In this document: positions 49,661 to 58,052 of the stretch, piece by piece
How the letters are laid out: each line of letters opens with the position of its first letter
Position numbering within the stretch: the first letter of the stretch is position 1
DNA from: Lysobacter sp. Root916
GTDB lineage: Bacteria > Pseudomonadota > Gammaproteobacteria > Xanthomonadales > Xanthomonadaceae
Length of the DNA stretch: 64,000 bases
Direction: 5' to 3'
Assembly (NCBI RefSeq): GCF_001429785.1
Contig: NZ_LMJF01000011.1
Coordinates: forward strand, 182,385 to 246,384
The notes under the pieces: model-generated
The model's database searches: none
What the model saw: the letters and a program-made list of their open reading frames with translations, nothing else
Told to the model about the DNA's origin: nothing
Position numbers and translations under genes: made by a program

Positions 49661-49707
49661 TCCGGCCCCGGGCAGACTATGCAGGCAGGGGACCCAGGAA
49701 GACCGGT

Positions 49708-50265
49708 ATGGACAACACCGCGGAAGCGGTAACGAGGCAGGGCAGCGACGCCGACACGCACACGCGCGTCGGCGCGGCCGTGGCGCCGGATTTCGACGGC
49801 GTGCTGCGCGAACACGGGCCCATGCTCAGCCGCATCGCCGGCAGCTACCAGTCCGAGCCCGGCCGCCGCGAGGACCTGCTGCAGGAAATCAGCCTGGCGC
49901 TGTGGCGTGCCCTGCCGGGCTGGCGCGGCGAAGCTTCGCTGCGCACCTTCATCGCCCGGGTCGCCCACAACCGTGCCATCGATTACCTCGCCCGCCACCG
50001 CCGGGTCGAGGACGAGCTCGACGAAAGCCATCCCGATCCGGGCGACGACCCCTTGCGCCACGCCGAGACGCAACAGCGTCGTCGCAACCTGCTGGAGGCC
50101 GTGCGGCAGCTGCCGCTGGGCCAGCGCCAGGTGGTCGTGCTGGCCCTGGAAGGTTTTTCCCTGCGCGAGATCGGCGACTCGCTGGGCTTGGAAGAAAACA
50201 CCGTCGCGCAACGGCTCAGCCGCGCGCGCCGGGACCTGCGCGACAGCCTGGGAGCATCGGCATGA
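49708..50265 (+). CDS. ECF-type RNA polymerase sigma factor
   Basis: This 185-residue protein has sigma-70 region 2 (RREDLLQEISLALWRALPGWRGEASLRTFIARVAHNRAIDYL) and region 4 (LPLGQRQVVVLALEGFSLREIGDSLGLEENTVAQRLSRAR). It has no C-terminal extension. The ATG at 49708 is preferred; the frame extends upstream into spacer. It overlaps the next gene by four bases. That gene encodes a membrane protein and is the natural candidate for its regulator. The controlled genes are unknown. Confidence 0.92.
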   Translation: MDNTAEAVTRQGSDADTHTRVGAAVAPDFDGVLREHGPMLSRIAGSYQSEPGRREDLLQEISLALWRALPGWRGEASLRTFIARVAHNRAIDYLARHRRVEDELDESHPDPGDDPLRHAETQQRRRNLLEAVRQLPLGQRQVVVLALEGFSLREIGDSLGLEENTVAQRLSRARRDLRDSLGASA

Positions 50266-50858
50266 GCGACCCGAATTTCGACTGGGGCAGTCTGGGCGAC
50301 GAGTGGCGCGCGCAGCCCAGCGCGGGGGTCGACGTCGATCGCCTGCGCGCCGAGGTCCGCAAGCGCGGCCGCGCCCTGCGCCGGGCTCTGCTCGCTGAAG
50401 TGGCGCTCACGCTGGCGTGCCTGGCCACGCTGGTCTGGCTGATGCTCAAGACCGACGCTTCCGATCCGATGATGCTGGTGTTCGCCCTGCTGATTCCGAC
50501 CTCGATCGGTTTCCAACTGTGGTCGCTATGGCTGCGCCGTCGCCAGTTGCGCGACGACGGCCTGGACGCCGCGGCCATGCTGGAGTTGGAGATCGGCCGG
50601 GTGCACAGCGGTCTGCGCTACTGGCGCCACGGCACCTGGTACGGCGTACTGCTGTTGCTGGGCGTCTATGCCGTCGCATTGGCCGGCCTGAACCACGCCA
50701 ACCCGATGCACACCGGCGGCATGATCGGCGGCGCGATCGGCGGCGGCCTCGGCGTGCTGGTCTCGGCGGCCACGTCCTGGTTCAAGCACCGCGCCGCGCG
50801 CAGCCGCCTGGCCTATCTGCGGGAACTGCAGGCGCAGTTGAACGACGGCGGCGCCTAA
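50262..50858 (+). CDS. Membrane protein, putative partner of the ECF sigma factor
   Basis: This 198-residue protein has a 55-residue cytosolic N-terminus and four predicted spans. It has no zinc-binding HxxxCxxC anti-sigma motif. Coupled translation with the sigma gene (ATGA overlap) and a cytosolic N-terminus in front of the membrane part make a membrane-bound anti-sigma factor the best guess. No characterised family is recognised. Confidence 0.75.
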   Translation: MSDPNFDWGSLGDEWRAQPSAGVDVDRLRAEVRKRGRALRRALLAEVALTLACLATLVWLMLKTDASDPMMLVFALLIPTSIGFQLWSLWLRRRQLRDDGLDAAAMLELEIGRVHSGLRYWRHGTWYGVLLLLGVYAVALAGLNHANPMHTGGMIGGAIGGGLGVLVSAATSWFKHRAARSRLAYLRELQAQLNDGGA

Positions 50859-50863
50859 CCGCT

Positions 50864-50892
50864 CCACCGCGTCGCGGACGGCGACGCGGTGG
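50864..50892 (+). terminator. Terminator after the sigma factor operon
   Basis: CCACCGCGTCGC pairs with GCGACGCGGTGG (12 bp, loop GGACG) six bases after the stop. This is a stable hairpin without a T-run, and it separates the sigma operon from the SDR-DoxX gene. Confidence 0.6.
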
Positions 50893-50934
50893 CCGCTTGC
50901 GCGCACCTGGCCGCGCTCGGTTAGCCTGTGGCGC

Positions 50935-52242
50935 ATGTCCGCAGCCATCCACTCCGCAGCGACCGCGCGCACCGTCCTGGTGATCGGTGCCGACGGTTTC
51001 CTTGCCGGTTACATCCTCGCCGCGTTGCGGCGCACGGGCTGGTGCGTGCTGCGCGGCGTGCGTCGCGGCGGTGTCCTGGGTGAGGACGAGCGCTATTGCG
51101 ACCTCACCCGTTTGACCCGCGAGCAGGACTGGCAGCCGCTGCTGACCGGCGTCGACGCGGTGGTCAATGCGTCGGGCATCCTGCGCGAAGTCGGCCGCCA
51201 GCGTTTCGACTGCATCCACGTCGACGCGCCGCTCGCGCTGGCACGCGCCTGCGCGAGCGCCGGCGTCGCGCGCTACGTGCAGGTGTCGGCGCTGGGCCGC
51301 CCCGAGGATGGCGAATTCATCGCCTCCAAACACCGTTTCGACGAGGCGCTGCTGGCCTTGCCCCTGGACGCGATCGTGCTGCGCCCGTCGGTGGTCTACG
51401 CCACCTCGGGTTCGTACGGCGGTACTTCGCTGCTGCGCGCTTTGGCCGCGTTCCCCGGCGCGCAGCTGCTGCCGGGCGACGGGCATTGGCCGATCCAGCC
51501 GCTCGCGGCCGAGGACCTGGGCGAGTTGGTCGCGCGTGCGCTCGACCAAGGCGCGCGCGGCCTCTATGAGGTCGGCGGTCCGCAGCCGATCAGCTTGCGC
51601 GACTACCAGCGTCAGTGGCGGCGCTGGCTGCGTATCGATGGCCAGCGCGTCTGGCAGGTGCCGCAGGCCCTGGTGTCGCTGCAGGTTCGGGTCGGCGAAT
51701 GGCTGGGACACGGTCCGGTCGGCCAGACCATGTGGCGCATGCTCCGGCGCGGCAACGTGACCGCGCCGCAGGCGCACGCGCGGCTGCGCGCGACCTTCGG
51801 CTTCGCGCCGCGGGCGCTGGCCGAGGTGCTGGCCGCGCATCCCAGCCAGGTGCAGGACCGTTGGCAGGCGCAGCTGTATTTCCTCGCGCCGACCTTACGC
51901 GTGGCCATCGTCGCGCTGTGGTTGCTGTCGGCCTGGGCCGGATGGGCCGCGCCGGCGGCGGATATCGACGTGCTCGCATCGGGCTCGGTCTTGCAGCATC
52001 TGGCGCCGGTCGCGCTTGCGCGCATCACCGCGACGCTGGACCTGGTGCTGGCCGTATGGCTTGCGAGCGGCTGGCGACCGCGTTGGGCCCTGGGCCTGAT
52101 GGGGCTCAGCGTGGCCGCCTACACCCTGGCGTTCGGCTTGGCCTTACCGGGGCTGTGGCTGGATCCGCTGGGCGGACTGGCCAAGAATCTGCTGGTGCTG
52201 CCGGCGCTGGCGGTGGCCTGGGTGCTGGCGGAGCGGAGATGA
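50935..52242 (+). CDS. SDR/NAD(P)-binding oxidoreductase fused to a DoxX-like membrane domain
   Basis: This 435-residue protein has residues about 12-300 forming an atypical NAD(P)-binding reductase (VLVIGADGFLAGYIL, then VVNASGIL and YVQVSALG). Residues about 320-435 have four hydrophobic spans that read as a DoxX-like domain. Such fusions are found in proteobacteria, but the reaction is unknown. It overlaps the DUF2269 gene by four bases. A membrane-tethered reductase is the simplest reading. Confidence 0.85.
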   Translation: MSAAIHSAATARTVLVIGADGFLAGYILAALRRTGWCVLRGVRRGGVLGEDERYCDLTRLTREQDWQPLLTGVDAVVNASGILREVGRQRFDCIHVDAPLALARACASAGVARYVQVSALGRPEDGEFIASKHRFDEALLALPLDAIVLRPSVVYATSGSYGGTSLLRALAAFPGAQLLPGDGHWPIQPLAAEDLGELVARALDQGARGLYEVGGPQPISLRDYQRQWRRWLRIDGQRVWQVPQALVSLQVRVGEWLGHGPVGQTMWRMLRRGNVTAPQAHARLRATFGFAPRALAEVLAAHPSQVQDRWQAQLYFLAPTLRVAIVALWLLSAWAGWAAPAADIDVLASGSVLQHLAPVALARITATLDLVLAVWLASGWRPRWALGLMGLSVAAYTLAFGLALPGLWLDPLGGLAKNLLVLPALAVAWVLAERR

Positions 52243-52709
52243 GCATGGCCTATCTGTGGGTGAAGTGGCTGCACATCCTGTCCTCGACGCTATTGTTCGG
52301 CACCGGCCTGGGCATCGCGTTCTTCTTCTGGCTCGCGCATCGGCGCGGCGACGCGCGCGTGATCGCCGAGACCGCGCGCACCGTGGTGATCGCAGACGCC
52401 TGTTTCACCGCGCCGGCGGTGGTCGTGCAGTTCTTCAGCGGCCTGTGGCTGGCGCATGCCCTGGGCCTGCCGTTCGAGTTGTTCTGGTTGAAGACGGCGC
52501 TGCTGCTGTTCTTCGTGATCGGCGCCTGCTGGCTGCCGGTGCTGTGGCTGCAGTTGCGCGCGCGCGACTTGGCGCGGGCGGCGGCGCGCGACGGCACGCC
52601 CTTGCCGCCGGCCTACCACCGCACCATGCGCTGGTGGTTCTGGTTGGGTTGGCCGGCCTTCCTCAGCGTGCTCGCGATCTTCTGGCTGATGGTGCTCAAG
52701 CCGGTGTAG
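52239..52709 (+). CDS. DUF2269 family membrane protein
   Basis: This 156-residue integral membrane protein has four predicted spans and WVKWLHILSSTLLFGTGLGIAFFFW at its N-terminus, the DUF2269 signature. The His in this first span might bind heme or metal, by analogy with other proteins of this shape, but that is speculation. The start ATG overlaps the SDR-DoxX stop; GAGCGGAG precedes it. The two genes form an operon. Confidence 0.85.
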   Translation: MSMAYLWVKWLHILSSTLLFGTGLGIAFFFWLAHRRGDARVIAETARTVVIADACFTAPAVVVQFFSGLWLAHALGLPFELFWLKTALLLFFVIGACWLPVLWLQLRARDLARAAARDGTPLPPAYHRTMRWWFWLGWPAFLSVLAIFWLMVLKPV

Positions 52710-52737
52710 CGGCACGCGGGCAAGCGCTCGCGTGCCG
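52710..52737. terminator. Hairpin between convergent genes
   Basis: CGGCACGCG (52710-52718) pairs with CGCGTGCCG (52729-52737), a 9-bp stem with a 10-base loop. It lies in the 36-bp gap between the DUF2269 gene and the convergent golvesin/RseB-like gene. Confidence 0.55.
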
Positions 52738-52745
52738 CCTGGCGA

Positions 52746-53984
52746 TCAGTTTTCGCCGACCCGGGTCCAGCCTTGCGGCGCGGCCAGCGAGGGCGTGAGC
52801 TTGAGGCCGCTGTCCAGGCGCAGGTCGCGCACCACGATCGAATACGCCGCCTTGCCCTGGCGGTCGCTGCCGACCAGCTTCAGCAGTACGCCGGTATCGC
52901 TGTCGACCCACATGCGGAAGCGCTCGGCACCGAGTTTGCGGCCCAGGTAGTCGCCGTGCTTGCCGGCGACCACGGTCGCGTCGCGACCGAGCAGGCGTTG
53001 GTGGCCGGCGATGCGCACGTCTTCGGTGGACAGCCAGAACGCGTAGTTCTGCGGCGACAGCACCGCGTCGGCGCCGACCGCGCCGGCCGGATCGGGACGG
53101 TGCACGAACACCGGCTCGCAGCGCGCGTTGCGGTACTGGCGCGCGCCGCTGGGCGCGGGCGCGTCCAGGGTGCGGGTTTCGCTATAGGACGCGGTCTGCG
53201 GATACAGGCTGAGGGTGGTGCCGGCGCGGCTCACATGCTCTTCGACGCGGCCGCGGTCGCGCGCGATGCGCACGAAGCTGGTGCGCGCGGATTGCGAGAC
53301 CTCGAAATCGATCGCTTCGTCCTGGCCGTTGTTGCCGAAGTGCACGTCCACCGAGCCGGCCGCGTCGCGGTAGCGGTCGACGGCGTCGAGCATGCGCTGC
53401 TGCAAGGCGGCGACGCGCGCGTCCTGCGGCGCCACCGCGGCGCAGCGGCCGCTCAGATCGCGATCGGCTTCGGTCACGCGTGGAGCGGCGTCGGCCGCGG
53501 CCAGGCCGTTGAAATACAGCTGCACGATGTCGGCGCCGTTGCGGCCGTTGCCGCTAGGGGTGACGGTGAACAAATAGCCGTAACCGTAGCCGACGTAATT
53601 CCAGCCACCGGGCGCGGTGTTCTGGTTGATGGCCGCGGTCTGCTGCGAACCGTTGGCGGTGTTGATCACGTTGTAGCGCGCGTAGGCGTCGGTGAAGGCG
53701 GCGTTGTTGAGCCAGGCGTAGAAGCTGTAATAGCGGTCGGTGCCGGGGAAGAAGTAGCCGTACCAGCCGCTGTTGGTGAAATTAAGCCGATCGTCGCCGT
53801 TCCAGTCGCCGGCCTGGCCGCTGCGGTAGACGTAGTTGTGGCCGCCCATGTTGCTGCAATTGGGGTATTGGCCGGCGGAGCGGTCGTTGTCGCACTGATA
53901 ACTGCCGGCCCAGGCCGGGGCCGCGCACAGACCGGCGGCGGCGATGGCGCCGAAGATCAGCGCGCGCTTACGCATTACGTTCAT
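52746..53984 (-). CDS. Secreted protein with golvesin-like and LolA/RseB-like domains
   Basis: This 412-residue protein has a signal peptide ending near AWAGS. Residues about 30-165 look like a golvesin C-terminal-type carbohydrate-binding-like domain: YYSFYAWLNNAAFTDAYARYNV, then AINQNTAPGGWNYVGYGYGY and NGADIVQLYFNG. Residues about 215-410 show a repeated strand pattern (RIAGHQRLLGRDATVVAGKHGDY, FRMWVDSDTGVLLKLVGSD) like MucB/RseB and LolA. No HMM was run; both domain calls are by eye. It is alone between convergent and distant genes. Function is unknown. Confidence 0.7.
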   Translation of the reverse strand: MNVMRKRALIFGAIAAAGLCAAPAWAGSYQCDNDRSAGQYPNCSNMGGHNYVYRSGQAGDWNGDDRLNFTNSGWYGYFFPGTDRYYSFYAWLNNAAFTDAYARYNVINTANGSQQTAAINQNTAPGGWNYVGYGYGYLFTVTPSGNGRNGADIVQLYFNGLAAADAAPRVTEADRDLSGRCAAVAPQDARVAALQQRMLDAVDRYRDAAGSVDVHFGNNGQDEAIDFEVSQSARTSFVRIARDRGRVEEHVSRAGTTLSLYPQTASYSETRTLDAPAPSGARQYRNARCEPVFVHRPDPAGAVGADAVLSPQNYAFWLSTEDVRIAGHQRLLGRDATVVAGKHGDYLGRKLGAERFRMWVDSDTGVLLKLVGSDRQGKAAYSIVVRDLRLDSGLKLTPSLAAPQGWTRVGEN

Positions 53985-54142
53985 TCAATCTCCTTGAGTA
54001 CCGCTGCATGGATGGACGCACCATTCCATTGATCACCCCTGCACGGCCAAGGGTAGCACCGTCGCATGACGGTGGATCGCGGTCTCAAGCCAGTTCGATA
54101 CGCAAGCGCGACGCGTACGGGCGTCGCGCTCGCGCAGCGCGT

Positions 54143-54598
54143 TCAGTCTTCGCCGATGTCTTCGTTCCAGACCTCCGGATGCGCGGCGATGTAACCGCCG
54201 AGCAGGTCGATGCATTCGCCATCGTTGAGGTCGATCACTTCCACGCCGCTTTCGCGCAGCCAGTCGACGCCGCCCTGGAAGTTGACCGATTCGCCGACCA
54301 CCACCGTGCCGATGTTGAACTGGCGCACCAGGCCGCTGCAGTACCAGCACGGCGCCAGCGTGGTGACCATGATGGTGTCGCGGTAACGGCGCTGCCGGCC
54401 GGCCTTGCGGAAGGCGTCGGTCTCGCCGTGCACGGACGGGTCGCCTTCCTGGATGCGGCGGTTGTGGCCGCAGCCGAGCAGGCGGCCGTCGTTGTGGTAC
54501 AGCGCCGCGCCGATCGGGATGCCGCCCTCGGCCAGGCCCTGGCGGGCCTCGGCGACGGCGGTGGCGAGCAGGGCGCGGTAGTCGGGGGTGGCGATCAT
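54143..54598 (-). CDS. Cytosine deaminase, yeast FCY1 type
   Basis: This 151-residue zinc enzyme is predicted to turn cytosine into uracil. His57 and Glu59 in HGETDAF plus Cys84 and Cys87 in LAPCWYCSG form the zinc site. The layout (EGGIPIGAAL early, VVGESVNF after the zinc site, ending WNEDIGED) follows Saccharomyces FCY1, not E. coli CodA. AGGAG lies six bases before the ATG. It diverges from the AraC-type gene, and no cytosine permease is nearby. Confidence 0.88.
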   Translation of the reverse strand: MIATPDYRALLATAVAEARQGLAEGGIPIGAALYHNDGRLLGCGHNRRIQEGDPSVHGETDAFRKAGRQRRYRDTIMVTTLAPCWYCSGLVRQFNIGTVVVGESVNFQGGVDWLRESGVEVIDLNDGECIDLLGGYIAAHPEVWNEDIGED

Positions 54599-54604
54599 GC
54601 GGAG

Positions 54605-54609
54605 CTCCT
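54605..54609 (-). promoter_or_regulatory. Strong ribosome-binding site of the cytosine deaminase
   Basis: On the minus strand AGGAG stands six bases before the ATG at 54598. It settles the start against the longer open frame that runs on to 54691. Confidence 0.65.
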
Positions 54610-54709
54610 GAAGACAGAGGCGCAGTCTGGCGCGCGCACGCGACGCGGTCGAGAGCCGCGGCGCGGGCATAATCGACGCCTCCGCCGCCACGCCGACCCT
54701 CCGCGCCGC

Positions 54710-55831
54710 ATGATCTTCTGGAGCCTTGTGTTCGCGATCGGCGCCGGCCAGGCCGCGCTGCTGGCGCTCGCCCTATGGCGGCGGCCGGTGAACGCGCAGG
54801 CCAATCGGGTGCTGGCGGGCTGGGTGGCGCTGATCGGCGTCGATCTGGCGGTGAAGGCCGCGTACTTCCACGGCCCGGCGCCGGAGTTGCTAAAGGCCTA
54901 CCGCCTGGTCGGCCTGTTCCCGTTCCTGTACGGCAGCCTGTTCTATCTGTACGTGCGCGCGCTGACCGAGGCGCGCGGCCTGGACCGCCGCGACCTCGTG
55001 CACCTGGCCGGCTTCGTGGTGTCGCTGCTGCCCAACATCGGCGTGTTCCTGCAGGACGCGGCGCAGCAGCGCGCGTTCTTCGAGCACCTGCGTCAGGGCG
55101 GCTACTGGCCAGGCCGGCCCTGGCTGGACATCGGCCTGTTCGTCTACAGCCTGAGCTATGTGATCGCCGGTCTGGTGCGCGTGCGCCGCTATCGGCGCGG
55201 CCTGCTGCAACGGCGTTCGGATGCCGACCGCATGTCGCTGCATTGGATCGACGCGATGGCGGTCTCGCAGATCGTGATCTGGTGCATCGCGGTGGTGCAG
55301 TGGCTCGCGCGCATTCCCTGGATCGACTACCCGCTGATCTACGGCGCGGTGGTGGGCTGGGTGTTCGTGGTCGGCTATCTGAGCCTGCGCCAGGTCGCGG
55401 TGGCGGCCGAGCCCGCGCCCGCGTCCGTCGAGGAGGCGAGGGCGGAAGAGCCCGCGGCCGACGATCCGCGCTTCCCCGCGGTCGAGGCGCGGCTGGCCCA
55501 GCTGATGGCGCAGGAACAGCTGTACCGCGAGCCGGCCTTGACCATCGGCCATCTGGCCAAGCGCAGCGGCTACCCCGAATACCTGGTGTCGGCGGTGATC
55601 AACCGCCGCTTCGAGGGCCACTTCTGGGACTACATCAACCGCCAGCGCGTCGAAGCCGCGCGCGCCTGTCTGGCCGATCCGGACGAAGCGCGCACCATCC
55701 TCGACATCGCCTACGCCTGCGGCTACACCTCCAAGTCCACCTTCAACGCCGCCTTCAAGCGCCAGCTCGGCCAGACGCCCAGCGCCTATCGCCAACGCCA
55801 CGCGGGCTCAGCCGCGAGCGGCCCCGCTTGA
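54710..55831 (+). CDS. AraC-family regulator with N-terminal seven-span membrane domain
   Basis: This 373-residue protein has seven predicted membrane spans in residues 1-225 (from MIFWSLVFAIGAGQAALLAL to VVGWVFVVGYLSL), a Glu/Ala-rich linker, and a C-terminal AraC helix-turn-helix pair (about 270-365: LTIGHLAKRSGYPEYLVSAVINRRF, ILDIAYACGYTSKSTFNAAFKRQLGQTPSAYR). It is therefore a membrane-bound sensor-regulator. The signal is unknown. It diverges from the cytosine deaminase, and its 3' end overlaps the convergent DUF2306 gene by 24 bp. Confidence 0.9.
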   Translation: MIFWSLVFAIGAGQAALLALALWRRPVNAQANRVLAGWVALIGVDLAVKAAYFHGPAPELLKAYRLVGLFPFLYGSLFYLYVRALTEARGLDRRDLVHLAGFVVSLLPNIGVFLQDAAQQRAFFEHLRQGGYWPGRPWLDIGLFVYSLSYVIAGLVRVRRYRRGLLQRRSDADRMSLHWIDAMAVSQIVIWCIAVVQWLARIPWIDYPLIYGAVVGWVFVVGYLSLRQVAVAAEPAPASVEEARAEEPAADDPRFPAVEARLAQLMAQEQLYREPALTIGHLAKRSGYPEYLVSAVINRRFEGHFWDYINRQRVEAARACLADPDEARTILDIAYACGYTSKSTFNAAFKRQLGQTPSAYRQRHAGSAASGPA

Positions 55832-56470
55832 GTAGCCGCGGCGCGCGCCCAGTCGCGCGCGTATCGCCGGCCAGCGCAGCAGCAGTTCGCACAGCGCCAG
55901 GTTGAACGTCCAGCAGCCCCAGGCCGCGGCGATGTAGACCGGCAGGAACGGCCACTGCATCGCGCCCGCGCCGACCCCCAGCATGATCCGCAGGGTCACC
56001 GCCGACGCGGTCAGGGCGGCGCTGCGGTACATCCAGCGACGGTGGCGTTCGAAGTCGCGGACGAGGGCGTAGCGGATGCCGACCGCGGTGCAGGCCACCC
56101 ACACCAGCGCCAGCAGCGCGAAGCCCGAGCCGCTGGCCGCGCCGCCTTGGGAGTGGCGCGCCAGCGACAGCGCCGAGATCGCGGCGATCAGGATCGCGCC
56201 CGCATAGAGACCGCCGCCGAGCCGGTGCAAACGCGGCCAGCGCCGGCGGATCCCACCCAGCAGCTGCAACGGCACCAGCAGCAGGGCCAGCCCGGCGCCG
56301 AAGATATGCCCGGGCACGTCCCAGCCGGAGACCGCGAAGCGCGCATCGAACGGATTGCCGATGTTGCTGTCGCGGGAGAAGAAGGTGAACGCGTACAGCG
56401 CCACCGCCAGGCAGCCCAGGCCGAAGACCAGCGCCGCTCCCCGGCGCAACCAGACCGTCCCAGCCGACAT
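55808..56470 (-). CDS. DUF2306 family membrane protein
   Basis: This 220-residue protein has six predicted spans. GHIFGAGLALLLVPLQLLGGIRRRWPRLHRLGGGLYAG and FERHRRWMYRSAALTASAVTLR are the DUF2306 signatures, with conserved His residues that could bind heme, although this is not shown. Its 3' end overlaps the AraC-type gene. The ElaA gene lies 115 bp upstream on the same strand. Function is unknown. Confidence 0.85.
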   Translation of the reverse strand: MSAGTVWLRRGAALVFGLGCLAVALYAFTFFSRDSNIGNPFDARFAVSGWDVPGHIFGAGLALLLVPLQLLGGIRRRWPRLHRLGGGLYAGAILIAAISALSLARHSQGGAASGSGFALLALVWVACTAVGIRYALVRDFERHRRWMYRSAALTASAVTLRIMLGVGAGAMQWPFLPVYIAAAWGCWTFNLALCELLLRWPAIRARLGARRGYSSGAARG

Positions 56471-56585
56471 AAGCCACCTCCACAGGATTCAGGAGGCTGC
56501 AGGGTGGCCGTGGCGGCCTCGCGGGTCGTCCGAACCGGCGGATTCGTACGTCCTGAACGGCGGAATCGGCCGCCTGTGCCCGGGC

Positions 56586-57062
56586 TCAGGCGCGGCCGGG
56601 GCGCAGCAGGTCGATGTGCGGGATGCCGTCTTCGACGTAGGGCTCGGACGAAGGCGCGAAGCCGTGGCGGCCGTAGTAGCCCTGCAGATGGGCCTGGGCG
56701 CCGATCTGGATGTCGGCGCCGGGCCAGCGCGCGGCGATCGCCGCCAGCGCGGCCTCGATCATGGGATCGCCCAGCCCCTGGCCGCGGAACGCCGGCGCGG
56801 TCAGCACGCGTCCGAAACTGACCTGTGGGTAGCTGAGCCCGGCCGGCAGGATCCGCAGATAGGCCGCGAGCGCACCGTCGGGCGCGCGGCCGAGCAGGTG
56901 CAGGGCCTCGGGGTGGCGGTCCTTGCCGTCCGGGTCCAGATACACGCAGTTCTGCTCGATCACGAACACTTCCGCGCGCAGGCGCAGCAGCTCGTAGAGC
57001 TCGTCGCGTTCGAGTTCGGCGTAGGGCTTGGCTTGCCAGTGCAGGGTAGGGGGATGGCTCAT
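56586..57062 (-). CDS. elaA: ElaA-like GNAT acetyltransferase
   Basis: This 158-residue cytosolic GNAT protein has LRLRAEVFVIEQNCVYLDPDGKDRHPEALHLLG, which marks the ElaA subfamily, and FGRVLTAPAFRGQGLG, the acetyl-CoA loop. Its acceptor is unknown in the family. It diverges from ubiE across about 200 bp that I cannot assign. Confidence 0.9.
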   Translation of the reverse strand: MSHPPTLHWQAKPYAELERDELYELLRLRAEVFVIEQNCVYLDPDGKDRHPEALHLLGRAPDGALAAYLRILPAGLSYPQVSFGRVLTAPAFRGQGLGDPMIEAALAAIAARWPGADIQIGAQAHLQGYYGRHGFAPSSEPYVEDGIPHIDLLRPGRA

Positions 57063-57265
57063 GGAAGGATGATGCCGCAGCAGGCGGGCTTGCGCTGCCT
57101 CATTCCAGCCACGCCCCGGCCCGCCCGCATGGCGGTCGGGCGCCCGGTGCGGCGCGAGCCAGTGGCTCGCAAGCGCTGCCCCCGTGCACGGGAGAGGGCT
57201 GGTGCGGTTGTGGCCGGGGCCGTCATTTCCGGAAGCCCCACGACCGCCATGCGATAATCCCGCCC

Positions 57266-58030
57266 ATGAGCGAACAGACCCAAAAACCCGACGACACCAC
57301 CCATTTCGGTTTCCGCGACGTGCCCAAGGGCGAGAAGCAGAAGCTGGTCGGCGAGGTGTTCTCCTCGGTCGCCGGCAAGTACGACCTGATGAACGACCTG
57401 ATGAGCCTGGGCGTGCATCGGGTCTGGAAGCGCTATTTCGTGTCCACCGCGCAGGTCAAGCGCGGCGACCGCGTGCTCGACCTGGCCGGCGGCACCGGCG
57501 ACATCGCCCTGCTGCTGCGCGACCGCGTCGGCGACAGCGGCAGCATCGTGCTGGGCGACATCAACGGCGCCATGCTGCGCGTGGGCCGCGACCGCATGAC
57601 CGACATGGGCAAGGTCGGCGGCTTCGAGTACGTGCAGATGAACGCCGAGAAGCTGCCGTTCCCGGACGCCAGCTTCGACCTGGTCACCATCGCCTTCGGC
57701 CTGCGCAACGTCACCGACAAGGACGCCGCCCTGCGCGAGATGCAGCGCGTGCTCAAGGTCGGCGGCCAGGCGCGCGTGCTGGAGTTCTCGGAAGTGAAGG
57801 CCGAGTGGTTCAAGCCGATCTACGACTTCCACTCGTTCAACATCCTGCCCAAGCTGGGCAAGCTGTTCGCCAACGACAGCGACAGCTACCAGTACCTGGC
57901 CGAGAGCATCCGCAAGCACCCGCCGCAGGACGAGCTCAAGCGCATGATGGGCGAGGCCGGTTTCGCGCGCTGCGACTACAAGAACCTGTCGGCCGGCATC
58001 GTCGCGATCCACACCGGCTACAAGGTCTGA
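57266..58030 (+). CDS. ubiE: Demethylmenaquinone / 2-methoxy-6-polyprenyl-1,4-benzoquinol methylase
   Basis: UbiE methylates the quinone ring in ubiquinone and menaquinone synthesis, using S-adenosylmethionine. The 254 residues show FGFRDVP, VFSSVAGKYDLMNDLMSLGVHRVWKR, VLDLAGGTGDIALLL (motif I) and YLAESIRKHPPQDELKRMM near the end, all typical of UbiE. The protein associates with the inner membrane. Small genes of unknown role follow on the same strand. Confidence 0.96.
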   Translation: MSEQTQKPDDTTHFGFRDVPKGEKQKLVGEVFSSVAGKYDLMNDLMSLGVHRVWKRYFVSTAQVKRGDRVLDLAGGTGDIALLLRDRVGDSGSIVLGDINGAMLRVGRDRMTDMGKVGGFEYVQMNAEKLPFPDASFDLVTIAFGLRNVTDKDAALREMQRVLKVGGQARVLEFSEVKAEWFKPIYDFHSFNILPKLGKLFANDSDSYQYLAESIRKHPPQDELKRMMGEAGFARCDYKNLSAGIVAIHTGYKV

Positions 58031-58052
58031 ATCCGGCGCCGGAGGCGGGACG

